In this document: piece by piece, positions 55,801 to 64,000 of the stretch
Layout: each line of letters begins with the position of its first letter
Position numbering within the stretch: the stretch's first letter is position 1
Assembly (NCBI GenBank): GCA_038501785.1
Contig: JBAMJR010000073.1
Location: 1,743,501 to 1,807,500 of the forward strand
Source: Myoxocephalus aenaeus
Taxonomy: Eukaryota; Chordata; Actinopteri; Perciformes; Cottidae
Direction of reading: 5' to 3'
Length of the DNA stretch: 64,000 nt
The notes under the pieces: model-generated
What the model saw: only the letters and a program-made list of their open reading frames with translations
Told to the model about the DNA's origin: nothing
Database searches by the model: none
Translations under genes and position numbers: made by a program

Positions 55801-56035
55801 ATAGTTAAACGAGTAATTTAACTTCTGTCACCGACGCTCACCCGAGCGGGTGTTTGCTGTTCAGAGCACGAGTCCAGCTGCTCGTGAGCTGTCGTTGCAG
55901 CAGCGGCATCGTTTGCTGCTCTGTGCTCCTCGTTAGCTAAGTGCTAACAACAGTGACAGCAACCGACTTCAATACACGAGTCTGACCCTTTGCTGTCACT
56001 TCAAGCGGCTGAAGATCAACAGGGATCACTGACAG
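55801..56035 (+). other. Probable noncoding first exon of eif2b3
   Basis: CpG-containing sequence ends in a good donor (CTGACAG|GTGACG, boundary 56035). It is followed by about 650 bp of AT-rich intron and then the acceptor before the start codon. The 5' limit is not determined; I chose it by composition. Confidence 0.4.
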
Positions 56036-56707
56036 GTGACGTTACATTTATACTTGATGTTCAACCTCTGACTGAGTCCGCGTGAGGATCACACCGCTTT
56101 GTTCATGCACCTTTTTGTAGATTCAGCATAAAGTGTGCCGTGACAATACAACGTGTGAGCCGTGGTTGCTGTGTTAATGACCCGGTCTAATTTTGGACAT
56201 AACGGAGAAATTAATGCCGATTAGCTCGTGATGTATGTGACATGTATACATGCACAGTGCAACACACAGTACACCGTGTGTAATAGTGCTGTATTAACAT
56301 GCGTTATGAATACAAGCTGTGTTGAAACTACACTCAAAGAAATAAAAACAATTGCATACGTTTAGAGAGTGTCACCTTATGCATTTTGTATTTTTGATTG
56401 TCCACGTGAATGTAGAGAAACAAAACAGTTTTCACCTTCTTCCGTGTGCATTAGTAATTAAGCTTCAGTGCTAAGTCACCATCAATGACTTAATTCATTA
56501 CCAACAGGTGTCATAATTGGTTGGCTTTGGTAAAACACTGAACCTCAGTGCTGCCTCATCAAAAGTGTCACAAGGCCACTTAGGCACATACCAGCCTCTA
56601 TATGAATACACATTGATCTGAGTTGTGGTAGATTTTCAGTCTATATGAATATGACTATGTTAACCTATCGACTTGTCCCTCTCTTTTAGCTTTCCCCAGT
56701 GAACATC

Positions 56708-56855
56708 ATGGAGCTCCAGGCGGTGTTGATGGCGGCTGGTGGGGGTTCTCGCATGCCGGATCTTACGTACAACACCCCCAAACCAATGCTGCCGGTCGGC
56801 AACAAGCCCCTCATGTGGTACCCACTGAACCTGCTGGAGAGGGTGGGCTTTGAAG
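56708..56855 (+). CDS. eif2b3: eIF2B gamma subunit, first coding exon (residues 1-49)
   Basis: eIF2B is the guanine nucleotide exchange factor that reloads eIF2 with GTP for translation initiation in the cytosol; gamma forms the catalytic subcomplex with epsilon. The exon encodes MELQAVLMAAGGGSRM and then PKPMLPVGNKPLMWYPLN. These are the glycine-rich phosphate-binding loop and the PKP-LPV-N-PL block of the nucleotidyltransferase-like domain, matching vertebrate EIF2B3 nearly residue for residue. The ATG at 56708 is the first in the exon and aligns with the known family start. Acceptors are possible at 56689 (CTCTTTTAG) or 56699 (TTTCCCCAG), both leaving the same start. It ends in phase 1 at GAAG|GTGAG. 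Confidence 0.95.
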
Positions 56856-59457
56856 GTGAGCTCTCAAAGTACTTCTAATAAAACCACTACATCTGATATC
56901 CCTATTACTGCTACACTTGCCTCTTACTAATACATACATTACCAATAAATACTATGAGACGGTTCATGTTCTAAGGAAGCTGTCTGAAAAATGTCACTAT
57001 GCAAAAAAATAACTCTAATTAGAAATGATGTCCAATTAGTGTGTGTGCGCGCGTGTGTGTGTGTGTGTGTGTGTGTGCGCGCTCTCGATTGATTGACATC
57101 CACCTCACCGTCCTTTTTACTTTTGTTGCACCATTTAGGGCGGGACGTCTTTATTGACCTGCCCTCCGTCAACCTGACCAGAGGTCTAATCAGCCAGAGT
57201 AATTGAAAACACCTGTGTCAGGGTGCAGGGACTTTAAATCAATTTAAAAAAGAAAAGAAATCAATAGACAAACAATAAAGTGTTTTGCTCTCAGCCTTAC
57301 TTTTTGTCACAATCATGGAATGTGAGCAGCATTTGTATTTCATCCTTCACAAGATAAAAGATGAATTTTAGGTCTGATAATGGAACATTTCCTCGTCAGA
57401 GCCGCACATTAATTGGATCGGATGCTTGTGGCCTCATGTGAGCTGTTAGCCCTCCATCCAGACTGTGTGACAGAGTCGGAAAGTGTTACAGGGGAGCATT
57501 GGCATTCTTGGTTGGTTTCCACATAAAATGTAAAGAAGCAGAAATAAAGCCAGTACTTCGACTGTACATTTATGTGGCCCACTTTGAAAACCTGGAACAA
57601 AAAAATGTGTAAACTTCATTTCAGCATTTCAGAGGAGAAATGATGACCTCCTAGTCACACAAGGACTATAACTTTTTTCATTTTAAACCATAGACACAGA
57701 ATAAGAGTAGAACAGACATTGAACTGTTTTCCCTGGTCATTTGACAAGTAAAAAAAAATATGGTGATTGTTGTTAGTTGTTATGGTGATAACACAATTCA
57801 ATGTAAAATATAGACCGAAACTACAGTGTTTGCAATTGCAACAGTTCATACAAATGGCCGCTGCTCTTATCACCCTTCCACGTTGATTTGAATTGGATTG
57901 ATTGTTCTACTCTTATTACTTTCTGTTTTCAACTCAAGTATTGTATAGGTAAAGTTACTGGTTTAAAAGCCCTTTTTAAATAAACATTTTTAGAGAGCAA
58001 ATGTTTTTGAGATACTGAAAGAAAACCTGATATTGTTCCACTTAATCATTTCCCAGTGATATAACACAGAGCAATTGACTGAGAAGTTTATACAAACTTT
58101 AATAATAATTTAATTTGCCAAGAATTTCATATCAACTGTGATTGAAATATACATTTAAATTGCATTTGGCATTCATTGTAGCTATTAAAGCCAGAGCAGC
58201 CAAGGAACTACAAACTAGTGCTACAGCATATAACTCATCTATTGTGCTGGATAGAGAGAAACAAAATTTGGTCTGTAAATTATGAGATTACAAAATGAGT
58301 TAGAAGATGCTGAAATGAAAAGGAAACGGCTAATACAGAATGTGGTACACTGTGGCGTTTTTATTGCAATACCAAATTGTAGTTCTTTATTCCATTCATG
58401 GTCAATGGTGGCTTTTCTGTTTGGTACCTACAACAAATGCAAGTCCTCTCTGGCCTCCAGCAACTTTGCTCCTTCCACTGCATTAAACAAGTTTACAACT
58501 GTGCTGCTTTTTCCAGTCATAATTTCACCAGCTTGTCATCACATCGTCAACCAGTGTCAGGTGTGCATTTCCTGTCTCGATTTACAGTCTCGATTTTTTT
58601 TGCCTCTTGTGCTGCAGCATGCAGTGGGTCCAGAAACTGTGGGCTTATAAAGGGATTTGTTGCAGTATGCTGCTCTTGCCAGTAAACAGGGCTGTTTGTT
58701 ATAAAAACCTGTAGGTCCTCACTACCCTAAATAAAACTAGCTTTCTATACATAATCATCCTGTGTGGCCAGCAGTTTACTGTGTGCAGCCAGCTAGCCAA
58801 AGCCCTGCAATTTGGTTTTTACTAGGCTGACACAGCTAGAGGGAACAAATGCCCGGTAGAAAACATTTTATGCAGACAAAGCAAATTAAACCAGACGGAC
58901 TCTGCAATGTTCCAAATTTATAAAGTGGTCTGTTAATGTTATCACCAACTTTATAAATACAAGGGCGCAGTGGTCTTAGCCTGAGTTAAAGTTTAGGATG
59001 TATTATAGGCAAATAGACATCTTACGTGGCGTTGTTCTTTGCAGAAAAAGTTATCAGATCTGTATGAGCAAGAATTAATGTTCAGGTTCACCTAATACTG
59101 AAGGTCCAGGTGGCCTCTCTCATTCATTAAAGGAGCATTATTAAAAAAAAAAAAAATCCCTTTAAAAATAGAGGTTGAGGGAAGTTTTTAAGAAATATCA
59201 TAAAGATTTGTCTTTGTTTTAGGAGCAAACTGTATTGTACATGAGACTTTAGTGGGCAACGTGCTGGGTTGTATTGCTTTCTGACGATGTTATACATTTC
59301 AGTGAGGAAAAAGATCATTTTAGATGCAAAGCTTATGAGCAAAAAAGAAGAACTTAACATAAAAGAAAAATCATGGAGCGCTGGAGCTTTGTGTCTTGAC
59401 ATTGTTGCAGCTATCGACTGAGGTCTCAGACGTATTTTCTGTGAACTGTGTTTCCAG
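56856..59457 (+). other. eif2b3 intron 1 (coding part)
   Basis: A GT-AG intron of 2602 bp, phase 1. It contains a short GT/GC microsatellite (about 57041-57082) and several unsupported open frames, including one of 122 codons at 58282 with no exon signals. Confidence 0.85.
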
Positions 59458-59612
59458 AGGTGATCGTGATCACCACCAAAGAGGTCCATAAGATGATGAG
59501 CACAGACCCTAAAATGAAGGACGTGAAGATGAAGCTGGATGTGGTTTGCATCCAGGAAGACGGAGACATGGGCACCGCAGACGCGCTCAGACACATCCAG
59601 CAGAAGATCAAG
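59458..59612 (+). CDS. eif2b3: eIF2B gamma subunit, second coding exon (residues 50-101)
   Basis: The acceptor GTGTTTCCAG is followed by AG, which completes a Glu codon with the last G of the previous exon. The frame then reads VIVITTKEVHKMMS and, after the variable DPKMKDVKMK region, LDVVCIQEDGDMGTADALRH. The DMGTAD block is the conserved nucleotidyltransferase-fold segment of eIF2B gamma. The exon ends in phase 0 at ATCAAG|GTGTGT. The exon structure and the human protein order both predict a continuation with a DVLVLSCDL-type strand, which is not in this window. The full vertebrate protein is about 450 residues, so only the first quarter or less is here. Confidence 0.95.
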
Positions 59613-61334
59613 GTGTGTGGGTGTGTGTGTGTGTGTGTATCTTTGTGTATATAGACCATGAACTGCTTCGGAGTGTAGCATTTCTGTGTAGCATCTGTGA
59701 ACATTTTGTAAATTCAAAAGCATACATGTACGCACCTCCATCCCTTTGAGTTTCCCCCACTCATCTTGATGAATTCACCCATTCAATTCACTCTGACCTT
59801 CATGTTGTGTGTTTTTAATCAATGCATTAGCAGAAAATAGACTTTAGTGAATTACTGAAAAATAATGCCAGTCTCTCCAAAGTGTTTCAGCTTTGTTAAT
59901 TAATTATGGTTTACTCATTACGACCTGCATTTGAGCAAGGTAACATAGGTTAAGTTGTTAAGTTGTAAGTGAGGACTGCTTTATTATGTGGTGGAAGGGG
60001 AGAGCCAACACTTAGTTATACACTCAACAATACCATTGTTTTGTGAGCCAGTTCTCTTCTGTAATGTCGACCCTCTAAAAACAATTGCGAGAGAAGTTGG
60101 GGGTGGAGGGAATGACAAAGATTGAGGGGGAGGTTTAGGTGGGCGTTGTGTGTACTGCTGGGTGACTACTGATCCGTGCCTTTCCCTCCCCCGAATGGTC
60201 AAGGCTGCTGAAGTGCCTCATTTCACCTTTTTAAAATACACATAAACATGCACAGCCACACGCATTTACACATGCCGACGTGGCATCCATGACCCCCTCA
60301 ACCCCAATTTCCATACCCCCTTCTGTATCCTGCCTGCTGATCCCTCCATCCCTCCCTTCATCCAATTCTCTCTAAGCAGATGAGGTCATGGTTAAGACCC
60401 AAACTCCCTGTGCTGCCAGTTTACCCAGCGCACCATTTATTCTCATCCTGTAGTCATGCACATCTGTGCAACATTTGTGTTTGGGTATGGTCGGGTAAAT
60501 GTCGTCCCTCTTTGACTGACCCCCAGAGACCATGAAGGCATGTTTGTTTAATGTTGGGCGATCAGTGATTGCTTAGGGTCGGCTAAGTAACGTTGAGTAT
60601 ATAGAAGGCTGCACTTTATATTGTAATTACGGCTTCCTGTTTGGTTTCTCTACAATTTCTAGAGGTGGAGGGTAATATTGATGTACCCAAGAATGACAAT
60701 CATCTTTCATCCTCTACGATTCTGAAACCGTTTACAAATACCTCCAAAATAGTGAATTTAACCTGCCCAATCTTCAATAAAGTCAACTTTTGGATGCTTT
60801 TTCTATTTGATAATCTCCTCGGGAATGACCTTGACATGGCTCATTCAAAATGCAAACTTTTATGGGTATTTTCAGACTCTTGCTGCAGTGCAGTAGAACA
60901 GGAAGGTAACTAAGGCTAAATAATAGCTAAATAAAGCAGAGAATAGCATGTGGGGAAACATGGTAATTTCTATAGAAAAAGTTAAGTTGAAAACATTTTA
61001 CCGGCAGTAATATCGCAAGAATTACATTTTCTTTTTTTAATAAAACCTAGTAAAATTACCATGAATTCCCAATCTCTGAAATGCATTACCTGATACCTTC
61101 TCTATTTCGAGCGTGGCACACTAAGCTTACACTTGAAGATATAAAGTATGTTGCTGCCACGGCAGCTCATTACATTTGTTCACAACGAAATCAGTCGGCT
61201 TTGCCTCTGGAAACGGATACATCAAACACTTAGAATGCGGAATTTGTTGTGACAAGTGAGTTTAATGTTTTTCTTCTTCTCCTTTTGGCATTTGAATGCG
61301 TCTGTACAGATACTTTTTATTCTCTTTGCTCAAG

Positions 61335-61338
<4 letters not shown>

Positions 61339-61424
<86 letters not shown>
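61339..61424. repeat. (AC)n microsatellite in eif2b3 intron 2
   Basis: About 43 AC units. Confidence 0.97.
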
Positions 61425-61426
<2 letters not shown>

Positions 61427-62902
61427 TAACAGGACCAGCTCCAGCATGCTCCCGTTGAGAATAGTCAAGTCCCTAATCCTTTGAGCAGTCGGCTCGATTA
61501 GAGGCATTGAGTTACACACACTCGCACACTGGAGGGTGATGAGTGAGGAACTGTAACCACGGCTTGCCAAATCCCAGCACAGAGATCACTCAAACTGTCA
61601 AACTGATGCATGAGTACAGTATAGACACACACAGTCACTCATCTCTTTACACAAACACCCTCCCATGAGGGGATTTGGTGTAACCTATCAGACGAAATAC
61701 TTACAGGAATCGGTGTGCACGGCGGGTGAGCAGAATAGGTCATTCCTCTTGATTATTGAAAAGAGAGATTACAAGCAGCATATTTTATTTTGTTCCCTCT
61801 TCAAACTGCTGAGTTACACAAAAGTTGAGGGATGTGCCTGATTATTACTTAGGTCTTTCACAATAAGCCCAACCAGTGAAAGGAGTACTTTGCATGCACT
61901 TTTTGCTTTGTCTGCTTAAAGCCTCTTTGACGTTTTGTATTATCATTCAGGCTTAATCACCTGGCAGAAGTGAGTGTATGCAGGCTAGAGGAACGACATT
62001 TACATTGGTGTTCCAGATTCAAAGGTTCACCTTCGGTCTACATATGTTAGTCAGCGTGTAAGATGCAAGACAAAAGGTGAGGAGAGAGATCCGAGTGAGA
62101 GATGGAGCTGAGGCTTTTCATTTAAGATGGACACAGCAAACATACTTTGCTCTCCTCCTCCAAACACCAACCACCCTTTTCTTCTTTCCTGTGACACACA
62201 ATAGTTTACATATTCTAGTCCACAGAATGTTTTGTTAAGCCACGGTTTGGGCACAGTTCATGTTAAAAGCGGCCCACTCTACACAAAGGATCGGATGGTG
62301 GTGGAAATGCTCTGCTTTAATATTTGCTAAGGGCGGGAAACATTTGACGATTGTATGACTTTTATGGCAGCCATCTTGGAACATAGTGTTCTGTTCTCGT
62401 GACGCATCCACGACTAGATCCAGGGAAGATGCTTTCACTCTCGCACGCGATACCATCTGAGAGTTTGACAAAATGTTCAGACTCCCTTAAAATACATGGC
62501 CAGTTCATTTATTTATTCCTGCTCTCTGTACATGTAATTTGACTTTATAAATAGGGAGCAGTTTGCCAGTTTATACATGGGGATAGGTTACAGTCGACTG
62601 AACTCGCCCACATCAGCCGACCAAAAGCAGGCGAATTCTGCAAAAAGTTGCAGACCTGGGTATTGATTTACAGTTATTTAATTGTTTTGTTGAGCCTAAA
62701 ACTATTTCCTAATAAATCTTAAATTTGAACTTTTTTTTTCAATTTATTATCAGTATGTTCTTCCACACTTAAAAATCCTTGGGGTAGATATTATTTGATG
62801 ATGGTAAAACAAAATGGACAAAATTCCCATGCATACAGAGTTTTTCATGTTTTGTTAAAGTGGGTCGAGATTGTGTAAGCCTTCGTTTTGGACCACTGGG
62901 CC

Positions 62903-63085
62903 GTGTGTGTGTGTGTGTGTGTGTGTGCGTGTGCGTGTGCGTGTGCGTGCGCGCGCATCAGTGTGTGTGGTCCTGACCTGTCCAGAGATCCTGGCTGTTG
63001 AAAGGCCAAAGTGTCTCTGTCTCCCCAGCTGACTCCACTCCGCTGTCGCCTGAGTGTGTGTCTGTGTGTGTGAGCCTGTGTATGG

Positions 63086-63129
<44 letters not shown>

Positions 63130-63130
63130 C
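62903..63130. repeat. Two (GT)n tracts with GCGT/GCGC interruptions
   Basis: Tracts at about 62903-62957 (ending GCGTGCGCGCGC) and 63090-63130 (ending GTGCGCGCGC), separated by about 130 bp of GC-richer DNA. Both alternate purine and pyrimidine and are Z-DNA-prone. Confidence 0.95.
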
Positions 63131-63894
63131 ATACTTATGTGCTCTGGTTCAGTACATGTGTGCAGGCTTGTGTGTTAGAGGGAGAGGAGAGTTGAAAGGT
63201 CCCCTGAGTTTCAGTGTCAGTAGATCTCCTGCAGACACCTCCAGCTTTGCCGTGGCAGCTTCCTGTCGCCAGGTTATGCTGGGAGTTACCTCTCGGTCAA
63301 CTCCACGACCCCTGACCCCACTGATACCGCTCCTCTCCACACACACTCGCACACACACACACCGAGAGCTCAACTCAGCTCTTGGAACATTCAACCTTAG
63401 TGTTCATTACTTACACAATCAAGTGAATTCTTTAATCTTTTGGAGTTTCTGTAACGCTTCACCATTTCCAAGTGTTTCAAATCAGATGGTAAATACAATG
63501 TTAAAGCAGGCTGAAGTGTCAAAGTGCTTTTAAGAAGTTAAAGTAGTTAAGAAAAAATGTGTACCGCTGTAGTTTTATTGGTTTCTTCATGTTGGTTGTG
63601 TTTTCTTAAATATTTTATAATTTTTTACATGCATTCTATATTACACTTGTACACTAATGTGTTTCAGTGAATGCAGTACATTACGTTTTGACATCATTTT
63701 GTTGACTGCATTGCCTCCTATCATCCCTTTTCTCTTCACTCTTTCCTCCATCCATCTTTGCCTGTCCAATGTTCGTCTCTTTCTTAATTTTGACAAGGGT
63801 CGTTGATTTCTGCTCATGAGAATTTTCCTTATTTAACCCCCCCTCATCTCTCACACTTGTTTCCCTTCTTCCCTCCGTCACAGTCATAGTAAAG

Positions 63895-64000
63895 ATGTCT
63901 CTGTCATTACGGCGGCTGGTGCTAATGGTGGGATTAGTTCTTTTGCTGACAGCCTTCATCACAGGACAGACAGATGGATACCGCACACAGACACACAAAT
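63895..64000 (+). CDS. Start of a possible secreted or membrane protein, cut by the window edge
   Basis: A long pyrimidine tract and acceptor (CTTCCCTCCGTCACAG, exon from 63884) are followed after 11 nt by an ATG with purine at -3. The frame stays open to the window end (35 codons). It starts MSLSLRRLVLMVGLVLLLTA and continues FITGQTDGYRTQ. It has a basic n-region, a leucine-rich hydrophobic core and small residues before TGQ, a classical signal peptide. No stop is reached. It is not eif2b3 sequence. The family is unknown. The downstream CACACAG repeats warn that the frame could be chance. Confidence 0.4.
   Translation, partial: MSLSLRRLVLMVGLVLLLTAFITGQTDGYRTQTHK

Larger units (their letters stand above)
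59613..63883 (+). other. eif2b3 intron 2, 5' part
   Basis: The intron starts GTGTGTGGG and has no acceptor with eif2b3-like coding sequence up to the end of the window. It contains microsatellites at 61339-61424 and 62903-63130. If the signal-peptide exon at 63884 is real, either it is nested in this intron or eif2b3 is interrupted in this assembly. Confidence 0.6.

Noticed and set aside
58282..58650. A 122-codon + strand frame in eif2b3 intron 1
   Set aside because: It lies between two exons that join directly in phase, it has no splice signals and its sequence is not conserved eIF2B gamma.

Overview
This is vertebrate nuclear DNA, almost certainly from a ray-finned (teleost) fish. The reasons are interrupted genes with GT-AG introns, an extreme density of long CA/TG, CT and TA microsatellites, a truncated L2-clade LINE, hAT-type DNA transposons and several interspersed repeats that I know from fish genomes. 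No bacterial, plasmid or CRISPR features are present. Most long open frames here are translations of dinucleotide repeats and are not genes.

The one gene I can name is eif2b3 (gamma subunit of translation initiation factor eIF2B), on the + strand. Its probable promoter and noncoding first exon lie at about 55.7-56.04 kb. The first coding exon is 56708-56855 and the second is 59458-59612. They join in phase and give the first 101 residues. The rest of the gene lies beyond the right edge, so the window ends inside intron 2. At the very end (63884-64000) an exon-like segment with a good 3' splice site encodes a start codon and a signal peptide. It may be the start of another secreted or membrane protein gene.

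On the - strand of the left half I assembled a set of short exon candidates with usable splice sites. The best pair (1290-1422 and 660-796, ending in a stop) joins in phase and reads as ordinary protein. Others are at 5510-5700, 7154-7237, 27228-27327 and 29979-30017. Read right to left their phases are compatible (0, 1, 1, 1, 0, 1). The set would start beside a CCAAT/TCTCGCGAGA promoter at about 30.1 kb. I do not recognise the protein. The middle of the chain is inference, and exons may be missing or misjoined.

Layout: 0-7.5 kb, 3' part of the unknown - strand gene, two LINE 3' ends and a 1.28-kb inverted-repeat transposon. 7.5-24 kb, repeat-rich DNA with an L2 relic. 24-27.5 kb, a mosaic of duplicated modules that carries three copies of one exon-like segment, plus hAT-like ends. 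28-30.1 kb, promoter-like CpG-containing DNA. 30-55.6 kb, gene-poor DNA with many microsatellites, a hAT element with intact 8-bp target duplications (38903-39870) and one possible + strand microexon. 55.7-64 kb, the 5' end of eif2b3.
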